Assembly: GCA_017311315.1 (NCBI GenBank)
Contig: CM029672.1
Location: forward strand, 12,286,026-12,350,025
Length of the DNA stretch: 64,000 nt
Direction: 5' to 3'
Source of the DNA: Dendrocalamus latiflorus
Lineage: Eukaryota > Streptophyta > Magnoliopsida > Poales > Poaceae
Below the pieces are notes generated by a model, which did not search any database, was not told where the DNA came from, and saw only the letters and a list, made by a program, of their open reading frames with translations. A program made the translations under genes and the position numbers. Position 1 is the first letter of the stretch. Every line of letters begins with the position of its first letter. Below, one piece after another: positions 34,601 through 46,041 of this stretch.

Positions 34601-37600
34601 CTGACCACAAGGATGGCACGAACACGGGCCTCATCAGCACACCAGCGCTCGAAAGCGTCAATGGCATACTGAAAAGCCTCATCGGCAGCGTCAGCAGCAG
34701 CAACATCAGCCTCTGCCTTCTTAGCAGCTACATCTGCCCCAGGAGGTGCAGAAGTAGGCTGCCTAGGGGGAGGCTGAACCGGCGGTGGCGGAGAAGGACG
34801 AGCACCGGTAACATGTCCCCAAAGGCGGAGACTATCGAGCGTGATCTCCATGAGGGAAGACCATAACCTGTAGTTCGTTCCATGAAGCTTTGTTCCCGAG
34901 AATGGGATCGCAGCAGACGGAACAGAAGCCATCGGTAGGCGGCGCTGGACGGTGCGGCGACCAAGGCAACGAGGTCTGACAGGCCGCTGGACGGCGCGGC
35001 GGTTAGAACAACGTTTTTTTGCTCTTTTTTTCTCTTTTTTTTTGCTCTTTTTTTTACTAACTATAAAAGGAGAGGTGAGTTGCTCAGAAGCTGTTCACAC
35101 TCCACTGAAGCAACCAGCTTCTCGGGCTCAGGCGGCGGTGGCCCGGAGAAGGCGGCGGCGGCCCGGCGGCGCAGAAGACAGATCGGCGGCGCAGAAGACA
35201 GATCGGCGGCCGGCAGCTGCGACGAATCTGGCGTCGGCGGCGTCAGATCTGGCAGTAGCGGCAGCGGCTTGACACGATCCAAGCGACAGCCCGAACGGTG
35301 GCAGCAGCAGCGGTACAGGCAAAGAGAGCCCGGGCGGCGGCACGAGCAGAGAGAGCCCGAGCGGCGACAGCACAGAGGCAGCGAAAGAAACTAGGTCAGA
35401 GCCCTAACCCTAACCTAGGCTCTGATACCATGTTATGAATATTGTGCATCTATTCATGAGGCCCAAAGGGCAATATATATAGAGATACAAGTGGGATATA
35501 CAGAAGGAATACAAAGCATATTAGGAAACAAATAACAGTCCTAATCTCTTTCCTATTCTATCCTTAACATATATAACAAAATAAATGCGCAAACCCCATT
35601 TCCATCTTAACATCCTTATCTGCCTAACACTAAAAGCAAACAATAATTGAAGTACTGATCCATTGCTAAAATGCAGACCTTGAACTTTTGATCTTTATAG
35701 GCACATAAAAGTTTTGCTTTGTTGATGGACACTAGATGATGCTAAACCAGCTGATTCCACTTAAACATAGCCAGAGCTAATTGTGATATTTCTACATCCC
35801 ATTCTTACAAGAATCAGATCTTATTGCAAAAAATACAAACCTTAACAACTTCAGTAGCTGATGAGGATATAGACCGAAGATTGTATCTGCACATCGAAGA
35901 TAGGACAAGAATGAAAACAGTAAATAAGTGTTAATGGGGGCCTCACAAATAAATACCTACACTGAATTTACATATTTGAGCAAAATAAAATGAAAAAAGA
36001 ATTAAAAAAAGAACTGTTGTCTACAAATTTGAACACTAAGAAGGATGTTATGCATAGTAGTGTCCAAATGACAGCCCGATGCTAATAGTTGCAACATTCA
36101 GGCAATTATCTCCTGTGGATCTTGATCCAGCAACAAAAGTACATCTGCGCACTACCATTAGATGGAACAAAAATATACATTCTGGTGATAATAGAAATTT
36201 TGCATGCCATATATGAGCTAAAGACCATGACCACGATGATGACACAGGGTCTAGTGTCCACTTTACAGCGTAGAAGTCTGCATAGCATCCTTTTTAAATT
36301 TCTACACATTGCCTACCTTTTGAATTTCTATTTTATCTTCTTAAATTAAGAAAAGAATTTGGCACCTACCCTCCCTCAAGTATGACCAACAATCTTCCCT
36401 CCGAGCAAGAAGTTAACATGGATGTCATCCTAGAGTATCCAGCAGGAGTGACCTATCAACGATGAAGAAGTTAAATCAAAACTACCATGGATTGACATGA
36501 TTTGGAGTGCATTGGCATATCAACCAGAAAAAAAAATAGCACCTAAAAGTTTACAGGAATCAAGTAGCAAACAGGCATGAATAATATCAAAGTCAAGGGT
36601 TGCATGGAAAATTTAGTTTGCAATCTACCTTTTGAGAACTTTAGCAAAGTTATCATTTTCTTATTTGACTAACCTCTAGTACAGTAGTACTTACCAGTTA
36701 CCACCAAATATGACAAAACAAACTGAACAGTGATGCATCTCACATCCATACCAATGAGCTCATCCCTAAAGGAGCAACAATGGTATATGAGACTGGAACC
36801 TATTGATGGTGCTTCAGCACAGTCCCAAAAAAAATCTACCTTCTACAGGTGAGGAAGCCCAAACAATACATAATTTTCCTATACAATGTGAATATAAAGG
36901 TTAGCCTAAGTTTTAAACAGGTGAAAGTTCTCTACATGAGTCTGAAGTCTTAACATGCATTTCCACAGTAAGGAGGTAGAAATTTATCCCAGAATCATCA
37001 CAGTTGTCTAAAATAATGCATACACAAAAGGGGAAATAACAATTACATTTTAGAATTAAGCAACCAAAATTACGGGAAATCTTACATCACAACAACCCAA
37101 AGGATCACCCCTCGCTGCATCAAACCCTGCAGATATAATGGTGATGTCTGGTGCAAATTCTGCAGCTGCACTCGTACAAGAAAATTCACTAAAATGAGAA
37201 CATGCAATGCAAACTTAAACAGCAATATTAAAGAAAGCATGGGGTAATATTACATAAAGAGGTGCCCATAAGGCATGAACATGAAATAAATCAAGTATTG
37301 TAGGCAGACATGTTTTCCCCTACCAAGAAAAATAACACCCTGCCATATCAAACAACCAAGTCTTCATTCCAATTTGGTGAATATATTTGTTCCATGTCCT
37401 TTCTAATAAGAATATAAATTGCTAAGTCTCATAGAAGACAAAAGCACATAGGAATTACAAAGAAATGAGAATAGAATGGGCTGCTCTTGACTTCTACACA
37501 TTACAGATAAGCAAGGCTAGGTTGAGGAATTATTGTTATTAGCAACTTAAGGAGAGTAGCACATATCTCAATGTCACCATTTCATTCATTACCTATCGGA

Positions 37601-40600
37601 AGCACCACATGCTGAAAAGCAAAGATGTAGTCATTGTCTCCAACTCCACCACGGCTCCAAGGTATATTGACCGAAAATCCTTGACCATCCAGGACTCCCA
37701 CCTGTAGATCCATGCAAGAAATCCCAAATATAAAATTAATGATTTTGAACTATAAGCTTCCACAACTTTGATCAAACTTTGATGCAAAAGGATTCATGTC
37801 ACTTGTCAAAAGAGACACCACAAACATCCCCAAATTTGGTTAGCCAGAGATAGTTGGGTCCAATTGGATGCAGTACAGATGTACAGTACAAGAAATGAAC
37901 TTTAAATGCATGCTAGATATTCATCATTCTAAATAATGCTCAAAGCTAATGTGGTACATGGTATTTAGACTCAGGTCCGCCCTATTGTAAACAAGCTGTT
38001 ACATTTGCTTGAATCTTGTCAGCGCATTTCACTTCCATACAGAGGGTAAATTGGATTCTGATAAAGTGGGTAACTTTATAAGACCCATGTACTGCTGATA
38101 AGTGAAAACAACTATCTGTATCGGATATCGGTTACATTGAATTATGTATGTATCCTTCCTTATACCATATTTAGCTCAGGTCATAATTTCATTTAATTGT
38201 CCCATTGGAAAAATATATATTATAACACTTCAAACACATTAAAGATAGCCACCTCATGTGCTGCTCCAGTTCCAGGGTAGAAGCTTCCATCCTCATGGCG
38301 ATGTAATGATATGTATAAGACCTGAAGAAGCAAAAAATAAAATAAAATAAAACTTTCCATATAAGAACTACAAATTTGGAAACCAGCAAGCTCATAGTAG
38401 CAATGACATGCAAATGGAAATATGGTATACAGAATGGCGGACAGAAGAACAGTGCATGGAGAGAGGATAGTTGGTCTGTAAAATGAACAATATTACTCTA
38501 AATATGATTCAGATAAGATCCGTGACAGTGGTGGAGCCAGGATTAAAACCTGTGAGGTCAAGTGGTGAAATCTATGGGGCCAATACCTTCATTATACCTT
38601 GATTTGAGCATTAATACAAGGGGGTCTCTTTGATTCATCAAAAACCTGTTGGTTTCAAGTGACCCCACATCAATTGACTACATCCGCCAGAAATATGGGT
38701 AAATTGTGATTAAGGTATAGATTAGATTACATCATTAAGGTGTTGAATTTAGTGTACTTGGATAAAATGTTGAATATCCAGCACCAATATACCAACTCGT
38801 TGTGCTAGAAAAAAAAGTTAGCACTAGAAGACAGCTAGAACTCAATATCCTTGTGGGTGCTAGCACCTAAAAGTCCACATCATGACCAAACAAAATGATG
38901 GATATAATTTTGCAACAAAAGTCGGATAGCCCATTTTTTGACACCAATTTGGAGCTGGGTACAACTTTCACACTGTATATTAAAATGGCTTGCTTTTTAA
39001 CCCTCTATTTCTATTTCTAGTAACCATACAATGCGCATTTTTTTCACCCCCCCCCCCCCCAAAAAAATAGAAGGTGAATCTGAGAGCATGTGGCGGTAAA
39101 AAAATGGAAATAAAAGAATAGGGCAGAAGAACAAGTGAAAATAATAGAAAATGTAATAAAGTCGATATAATACCAAAAATAAAAAAAGAGTGTATCATTT
39201 TTTCCCCTTTTCTGCCATTTAAAAAGGAAAACTGCAAAGCAATTAAAAACATAAAAAAGAGAGATGAGAACTCACTGATTTGTTTCCTTCAAATATTTCT
39301 TGTGTACCATTGCCATGGTGCACATCCTGCAATAACAGTTGAGAGTACTACTGATGAGATTGGTTAACATCCATTTGTATCTACTGACATTAAAATAGAT
39401 ATAGTACAAGTATTTTTTTTATTCATAGATGCCGACAAAATATAATGATGTATTCAAATGCAAACATTAACTAGCATTACCCAGTCAACTATTAAGACTT
39501 TCTTGGCACCTGCTCTTTGCGCAGCTAATGCAGCCACTGCTGCATTGTTGTGAAGACAAAAGCCCATGGCTTGTTTCACCCCTGCATGATGCCCAGGAGG
39601 TCTCACCTGTCCTCCAGTAGGCATGGTCAGCATCATGTAAAACAGACATGAAAAGTAGATTAATACATAACTTCTAAGTGCATTGTGGTGCACTGTGCAA
39701 AAAGGAGATAAAAAAATGAAGCAGCGAGATCATCGGCACAGTACCAGTGCAAAGCCATTGCGGACATGCCCAGACACTATCAAACTAGCAAGATCAGCAC
39801 ATAGGCCTGCTGCAAGTTTGGCAGCACATGCTGAGTGTCCATTTGCATAAGTATCCGAAGTGAAGTAGCTACAGATTGATCCCACAACGATGTTATAACA
39901 ATGAAAACCTTTCAAGGAATGCTAGAACACAAAAATGTCAAGACAAGCTGAGCATGCATTACTTATATTCGAAACAAACAGTAAAATACAAAATTAAAAG
40001 ACTGTAAATACAATGATACTTGTAAGTATGAACCAAACAAGCAGTACCTGTAAAACATGTTCTTTGTCTGCTCGACACTTTCAACGTGATCTGAAGTATG
40101 GACCTAAAGTTACCACAATTTGAATGTATTAAGATTATCAAGAAGACTATGAAATGAACAATCTATGATAAAGGGAACACATGGCAGCAAAGCTAATTAA
40201 CAACCTGTTGGTCTCTTACTTACCGTTATGAGTTCCTCCTTAGTGATTTCTCGAGGAGGTACCAAAGCACATTTTGAGGGAAAGATTCCTGAAATATTGG
40301 AAATATGGGTTAGTATTTACTTGATAAGCAGTAGCATACAAAGGTTGGTTCATCAAACCACTTTAAGTAGTATGAATATATGATTCACAGGATAATCATG
40401 TTATCTGTATTTGCTACAGTACAAGGAGTCAACAATAATATCCCTGTTGTCTAGAAGATTAGATATCATCTGTATTTTTAGATTACGTTGGACAATACAG
40501 CTGCGAGAACAGAATATCGTAAATATCTAGATTAAATATTTGCGCAAGATTAGATGCATCACATAACTTTTGTGCAAGTTTTTATTTTTGTTTTTTTTTG

Positions 40601-43429
40601 CGGTAGCCTTTTCTGAGTGCACAAAACAGAACCACACTACTAAACTAACCAAATATTAAATGAGAGAATAAATGTCATAGTTAATGATAGTGTACACCTG
40701 CAGCAGCAAGACTAGCAGCAATTGCACGAAGGCGGTCAGGTCTTTCTGGATGTGGATTTGGTTTAATTTCCATCTGATAGCATATAAAAAATATGAGACA
40801 TCAGTTCAACAAAAAAAAACACTCCATGCTGATAGAGAAAAAGAGGGGAGGCAAATAGACGGGAACTTACAGGAACCAATGTCTCAAATGCAACTATTTT
40901 GGAAATAATTCTTATAACGTTATGTTGAAAGAGAATAAATCACTTTCTTTGGATGCAAATAGAGAAACAAAAAAACCCATCTTGCAATATTTTCATATTC
41001 TTTCAAAAAACAGAAAGAAGTATGTATGGCCTCATTTTAAAATAAAATGAACTGAGTTGTTTAATTACAAAATCAGTAATATAAAATTGTGCATATAAGT
41101 TCCTTTTTTGTTCTTTAATGTGTTATAGAACATGCATCTCCCAGACACAACAAGCAATCAAATGAAAAGGTTCACTGCCACCACAGTTAAGAGCAATTAA
41201 GATTTATGCCAATCATCCTTGCCATTTATAAAGATAGAAAAAGAGCAGTCACCCTTGATGTGGGATCTCATATCCAAACATTATATCATGCTATCTGCTA
41301 GCTCAAATTACATAAATCATAAGTTCATAACTTACCTCACTGTGGAGCAACATTCTTTCATCGAAACCAATCGCTGTAGATACCCGTGGCAATGCTGCAT
41401 AAAACAGTGTGACCAGCTGAGAAGTTGTTCAAGTTTAACACAGATAGGCATATGAAAAATTGATGCGGTGGCACACATTCAGTTGCTTTAAACTACTGTG
41501 CTAAGCGTGAACATATTGGGTCACAGTGTCACAACTCACACCATTCTACTTCCTTCTCTATCATCATTCCAGTGTTTTAGATGGCTTGTTGATACGCCTT
41601 CTATTGAAGCCTTGCAATATGCTTGAGAAAAGAAATTCTCATGCAATTATACTAGTAGGACCCTACTGTTTCCATTTAACGGAAATTTTCATGCAAGCAA
41701 GAAGTGCTAGTTGTACTACATCACAAAGTCATTGTTTATGTAGAGGAGGCTTCTGTTGTGGTCGGTGATTGGGTACTGGTTCGAAGACCGGGGATAGGGC
41801 GCTTGCCCTCATCTAACCGCTAGCAGGGCTCTTCCCTGATGAGGTAGAGAGGCCCTGAAGCTTATTTGGAGAACCTTTGTTTATTTATTGCTTAATTATG
41901 AATGGTACAACTCATCTCTTTATATAAATGAGGTTAGCCCTTAATAATATAGAAACTAATACAACCAATCAACTAAAGATAATATCATACCTATACTATC
42001 TAAATATAAAAATACACATCTATCTATTCCTAATATGAAGATATGCATCTAGCAATTCCTAATCCCACGCTACAGTACCTCGCGCTAGGATCATAGACCA
42101 TAACAGCTTCAAACTCAAAAGTGAGTTTTCTCCGACCGGGGAGAATGATGCGGCAGGCCAGCTGACCACATATTTGGAAAGACAGGATCGTGCTAAGGAG
42201 TATTGTTCTGTTTGCATTGAACCACATAGCTGGTCCAAAGTCCAAACGAATCATCAATCAGATCTATGGATCAAGGGATGCTCACATGGAAAGATTTTGT
42301 GACAGAGAAGTATTATTGGTATGTTGCGAATTTTAATCAGTATCCTTGCATGGTCACCCTTTGCCCACAAACAGAAGTGCATGGTCACCCTTTGCCCACA
42401 AACAGAAGTCAGAAATAAAATCAGTATCCTTGCATAGTCCCCCTTTTTTAGAAGGTATGTGTTATATTGGGCCAAAACAAAGTTTGCCATTGAGAAATAA
42501 TAAATAAGCATTCATATTCATAATGGATATCTGACAGTAGTACTTGATAAGGGAAAGTAATGGCAAAAAACATAGCTACAAGTGGAAACAGCACCTGTGT
42601 CAGCAGATACCAAAGATGCCTGTGCAATATGAGTACTTGATAAGGGAAAGTAATGGCAAAAAACATAGCTACAAGTGGAAACAGCACCTGTGTCAGCAGA
42701 TACCAAAGATGCCTGTGCAATATGAGTTTTGAAAACATCATATCCAGCTACCTCAGATCCCTTAAGCTCATGGCAATTCTAGGGAATAAGAACAAGAACC
42801 AAGAAGACACGAGTCAAATAAATGTGACTGGATGTACTGAGATAAATTTTCTAATAAGCTATATGGCCTGCCTGATCACAAGAAAATGATCTTACCATGC
42901 AATGTGTAACCTCATCCATGTTTGGCACTGTACAGTTCAAGCAAAACCACCTGTTCACAACAAGGCGAGCAGAAGGTTCCCAGTCACTGTCATCCTCCTC
43001 TTCATCATTAAAGAAAAAAAGATCCTCCAGTGTACCCCCAGCTTGTTCTCTGTCAGACTCTTGCCGTAGATCATCACAAGCCATGCAACTTTCATTCTTG
43101 CCATGAAGACAACCAGCACGGTCTGCACTGTCAGCATGTCCCAAGCTTGCTAAAGAACTTTTGGCCCTGTCAACTAATAAAGCATCGGCATGATCAGAAT
43201 GAAAACTGCACGTTCCACAGTTTTCTTTCAACACCATCTCTTCAGTAAGACTCCCACTCAAAGAGGAAACGCCATTCGCTCCAGTACGAGACAGATTTCC
43301 ATCACCATAGCAGCTTTGGCATTTGCCATGACAAGCTTGGCCAGAAACTCCACAGTTCTCAAGGCCACGGGAGGGTGTCTCACCCTTTCTACTGTTAAGT
43401 GGTCTCATATCAGATGCCATAAAAAACAT
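28657..43429 (-). CDS. HDA15: Histone deacetylase HDA15 type (class II RPD3/HDA1) with RanBP2 zinc finger
   Basis: Zn-dependent lysine deacetylase; Arabidopsis HDA15 is nuclear and represses light-regulated genes with PIF factors. Sixteen coding exons: 43429-42896, 42778-42688, 41394-41336, 40773-40698, 40288-40224, 40103-40048, 39868-39745, 39606-39481, 39326-39276, 38321-38253, 37701-37593, 37165-37086, 36452-36370, 35886-35841, 30166-29998, 28805-28657. All phases agree; total 628 residues. Zinc finger near residue 161 (WFCLNCTVPN...HCMNC). Catalytic motifs RPPGHHAG, DWDVHHGNG, SAGFDAARGDPLG and EGGYNL are present. The basic C-terminal tail has FWWKWGSKRLLYE. Start is ATG at 43429 or, in frame, 43420. 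The 15th exon uses donor gtgagt at 29997; without splicing a stop follows at 29990. The gene looks intact despite a 5.1-kb retrotransposon in intron 14. Confidence 0.92.
30281..30410 (-). mobile_element. Solo LTR, 130 bp, TSD CATTC, in HDA15 intron
   Basis: Plus strand reads TGTTATGAGTATTGTGCGTA to CTACTCTTAACA and is flanked on both sides by CATTC (30276-30280, 30411-30415). It is a diverged relative of the 139-bp LTRs of the Copia element that begins only 96 bp further on, and has the same orientation. Confidence 0.85.
30738..33989 (-). pseudogene. Copia pol: protease, integrase, reverse transcriptase, RNase H; frameshifted
   Basis: Protease motif LDSGASFHM lies near 33800. Integrase has the GAG-pre-integrase HRLGHLCGSRL (about 33390) and zinc-binding His/Cys, then DDYSRFTWLF and AERKHRHLIETART. 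Reverse transcriptase has LYVDDMLITGDD at about 31580-31615, and RNase H has TDNTGTVSIARDP. Frame breaks occur near 33565 and near 32640, so the polyprotein is split in three. The reverse transcriptase/RNase H part (30738-32642) is open throughout. With few lesions and near-identical LTRs, inactivation is recent. Confidence 0.88.
33990..34932 (-). pseudogene. Copia gag, one in-frame stop
   Basis: ATG at 34932 gives MASVPSAAIPFSGTKLHGTN, a UBN2-type gag. A TAG at 34501-34503 (after QQSSDV) interrupts it, and the same frame then continues with FFSLQRELETLRQGDSSVDD to the zinc knuckle CNYCKNFGHDYQHC. Frame is lost at a run of six G at about 33987-33992, just before the protease. Structural protein of the particle; inactive as read here. 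Confidence 0.85.
41754..42105 (-). mobile_element. Solo gypsy-like LTR, 352 bp, TSD GCTTC, in HDA15 intron 2
   Basis: Plus strand runs from TGTTGTGGTCGGTGATTGGG to GACCATAACA, flanked by GCTTC at 41749-41753 and 42106-42110. In its own orientation it reads TGTTATGG...CCACAACA. Same family as the LTR at 13039-13444. No internal sequence is attached. It sits between coding exons 2 and 3 of the deacetylase gene. Confidence 0.92.
42541..42726 (-). repeat. Exact 93-bp tandem duplication across the exon 2/intron 2 junction of HDA15
   Basis: The unit beginning TACTTGATAAGGGAAAGTAA at 42541 is repeated without a mismatch at 42634. Each copy includes the last part of coding exon 2 (ending SADT) and its 5' splice site ACAG/gtgctg. 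The proximal donor lies after 42688, the distal one after 42595. Because 93 is a multiple of three and the sequence between is open, use of the distal donor would add exactly 31 residues (GAVSTCSYVF... then a repeat of HIAQASLVSADT). Confidence 0.9.
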
Positions 43430-44460
43430 CCAATGTGACACTCAAATCTGTAATTGTATACACAATAAAGATTAGCAGATGAACACAAGTAGCTCCAGAA
43501 ACACACACACATTATTAATACCCCACTTATTACAGGGCGCCAAGTCTCACTAGCAAACAAACGCACCTACGGATATCCTACCTGAACCACACGTCGTAAT
43601 GCACACGACCATCAGAGAACAGTTAGTGCATCAAAATTACTAACTTCCAAGTTCAACATCGTCACAAAGCCCAGCGACAACCCTGGCGTTACACTCGCAA
43701 AGGTACTTCGAGAAATGGGGCTGTTACTTGTTACCAAATACATTTAGACACCTGCATAATCGCACGTACCAATTGTCGCTGCACAATCACCTTAAAACCC
43801 TTCCAAAACACCACCTCTCTCGCATGTACCAACAATGTCGCCACACAATCCCCATAAAACACTTCCAAAACCTCGCATCTTGGTTCTCGCCAAGCCAACT
43901 GCAACACCACCCAAAAAAATTCCTTCGCGTAGCCTCCTCAGGTATCAAATCCAAAGTCCAACACACCCAACCCCCATCCCATCCCCAAACCTCCCTCCCA
44001 AAATCGCCCAACTACTGGCTACAGCTACCTCGCATCCGGGAACTAAACGCCGGCAAAAACGACCACGAAATCGCCGGCGAGAACATCCGAATCGCCTAAA
44101 ACTCTACTGGAAATGAAGCAAACCCTAATCCCCCATCCAGATTTTTTTTTCAAGAACAACTGCCACCCGATACTAGTTCTCAGCGACGGAAATCGCGAAA
44201 CCGCATCAGAAATCGGAAGAATTACGCACGAAATTAGCAGAGGAACGTGGAAGCGGCAGGGATTAGCAGATGGCTATACCTGGAGGCGATCGCTCCGGCG
44301 GCGCTCTCGCTGCCGCGGGATTTGGGTTTTGGACGGGATTGGATTACTCCCCTTCTGCTCGTGCTCCGCTCAACTAGTCGGGTCGAACCAACCACTGCTG
44401 CTAGTAATACTAGCCCCGCTATTTTCTCCTGGGGCCACCAGTCAGGGGGCGTGTTTGTAT
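43430..44460 (-). promoter_or_regulatory. 5' UTR, leader intron and promoter region of HDA15
   Basis: On the minus strand a leader exon at about 44330-44281 ends with donor CTCCAG/gtatag. An acceptor (attacag) at 43448 opens the coding exon, leaving 18 bp of 5' UTR before ATG 43429. The leader intron is about 830 bp. Upstream sequence to 44460 is GC-rich. The transcription start is inferred, not shown. Confidence 0.55.
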
Positions 44461-44519
44461 AAATGAAACCTTCTTCCCTCTCAAGGCTCGGGACCCGCTT
44501 GATGGGAACGCCCGCTCGT

Positions 44520-44745
44520 TTTGGCTTTTCTGATTTTTAGCTTATTTTTTACTATTTAGAAATTATGTTTTTTTCTGAACTTTTAGCTTTTTTGCTAGTT
44601 CTTTTTTTTCTCTTATTCGTTTGTGCTGTCCGTGATGAGCTAGTATTTTTTTCTATATTTTATTTTTTTAAATTTAATTACACCAAATAAGCTATGTTTA
44701 GCTACAGTGAAATTTCAGCTGTTAGCTTTTCAACCCAACCGAGCG
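44520..44745 (-). repeat. Dispersed AT-rich MITE-like repeat, family A, copy 2
   Basis: Inverse orientation to the copy at 11775. Shared words include TAGCTTATTTTTTACTATTTAG, TTGTGCTGTCCGTGATGAGC and AAATTTAATTACACCAAATAAGCT. Lies in the HDA15-SYP132 intergenic region. Confidence 0.6.
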
Positions 44746-44815
44746 GGGCCTAATACACAGGAACCAAACTGCGAAATCCCGTCTAAACTGCGTTGTTTTT
44801 CTAGAGTACAATCAC

Positions 44816-44944
44816 CAGTGGCGGAGGACGGGGGAAAAATGAGGTGGGGCGGATCGCCCGCCGCCTGCCCGCCTCCCGCCTCCCGCCGCCCGCATCAAGG
44901 TCTGGCGCACGCCAGATCTTACCCTATCGGGTCCTCCGCCACTG
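44816..44944. mobile_element. Miniature hAT element, 129 bp
   Basis: Left CAGTGGCGGAGGACGGGGG and right GGGTCCTCCGCCACTG are inverted copies over at least 13 bases and have the CAGTGGCGGA hAT signature. Flanking 8-mers acaatcac (44808-44815) and acaaccac (44945-44952) match at 7 of 8. Non-coding. Confidence 0.85.
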
Positions 44945-45927
44945 ACAACCACCATGCATACACGCTGCGGCCAATGCATACGCACTACAATAAAACAGAG
45001 ACCAAAAGTCTTATAAAACTTATAAAACATGGATACTTGTTTTAACCTTTAAACGTATCATGTAGTCAGAGGATGTACTATTTACAGAAAACCCCTGAAA
45101 ATGGAATTCGTGCACGACGGCAACGCCACCAACCGGAGCTCCCACGTCCAGAGGTTTGTTGGTCCAGTCACTTCATCTCTGTGTGGTTTCAGGTTTGTTG
45201 GTTCAGTCACTTCATCTCTACGTGGTTTCAGTATGCAGGGTGCTTACACCGAATGCATATACCAGCAGCAGCAGTACGTACCACCACCACAAGTGCCAGC
45301 CTCTGATCGGACGACGTCTTCCTGGCAGCGTCGCTCTCGTCCGGTGCGTGCCGGTCGGCGGCGGCGGCGCATCGGACGTCGCGAAGGCGAAGCTCAAGGT
45401 CGCCTCGCCGATCATCACCATCAAGGCGCCGCTGATGCTCAAGACCGCTGCGTCGATGCCGTTGCTCACATACAACACCGGCAAAGTCAAGGCCGGCGAT
45501 GTCGGGAGGTACTACTCTACCACTTTGACATCCATCCCATACGATATGACCCAGTTGTATGGTACAAACAGTAGTGCAAACAGTCAAAAGTACACTGACA
45601 TCCATGTATCTCCATTTGGATCATGGCACGGAAACCAAAAGACGCGGCACGCACCTGCTGGATGTCGACGATGAAGACGGCGACGAATCACCAGATAAAG
45701 GATAAATGAGCTAGTTGATTGAGCAAAAATTAGCATAGAATGCCAACATGTTGTCAATATTGGTGCACGGTTGCAATAAAGGTCCAGGATGCACAGTTGC
45801 AATTCAAGATTCAGGAGGATGCACAATTGCGTTTCGTGTCACCACTGAGGCACTGACCATATTAGAGCACACGAAATCACCACAAAGCTACACATATTGT
45901 ACAAACAGAAAAACTATACATCCATAC

Positions 45928-46011
<84 letters not shown>

Positions 46012-46041
46012 GCGATCTTCTGTGTCTGAGTCACGCTCGGC
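44945..46041. other. Intergenic with a GC-rich open frame of unknown origin
   Basis: A GC-rich island lies at about 45280-45530. In the frame 45156-45674 it reads ASDVAKAKLKVASPIITIK and LLTYNTGKVKAGDVGRYYS. The sequence looks like former coding DNA by composition and codon flavour, but I do not recognise the protein, and splice signals around it are unclear. The neighbourhood also has a tandemly repeated 36-bp stretch (GGTTTGTTGGT/CCAGTCACTTCATCTCT, about 45152-45230). Treat as a possible gene fragment. Confidence 0.3.
45932..46008. repeat. (TA)n microsatellite, 77 bp
   Basis: An uninterrupted TA dinucleotide run. It ends 33 bp from the stop codon of the SYP132 gene, so it probably falls inside its 3' UTR. 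Open frames over it are artefacts. Confidence 0.95.

Larger units (their letters stand above)
30507..35569 (-). mobile_element. Near-complete Copia retrotransposon, 5.06 kb, TSD TATAT
   Basis: Two 139-bp LTRs (30507-30645 and 35431-35569) differ at only about four positions. TSD TATAT is present at 30502-30506 and 35570-35574. Next to the right LTR, the minus strand reads TGGTATCAGAGCC (primer-binding site, 35418-35430). Next to the left LTR is a polypurine tract GAAGGGGGGGGG (30646-30657). Gag, protease, integrase, reverse transcriptase and RNase H follow in Copia order. It lies in intron 14 of the HDA15 gene (30167-35840), in the same transcriptional direction. Two 5' untranslated repeats of AGAAGACAGATCGGCGGC occur at about 35174-35212. 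Confidence 0.93.

Noticed and set aside
38531..38700. hAT element start (CAGTGGTGGAGCCAGG) in an HDA15 intron
   Set aside because: One hAT-like end is visible, but no convincing inverse end or 8-bp duplication was found. Possibly a decayed fragment, not listed as a feature.
39041..39061. Poly-C run as a functional G-quadruplex site
   Set aside because: A single homopolymer in an intron with no supporting pattern; could also be a sequencing weak point.
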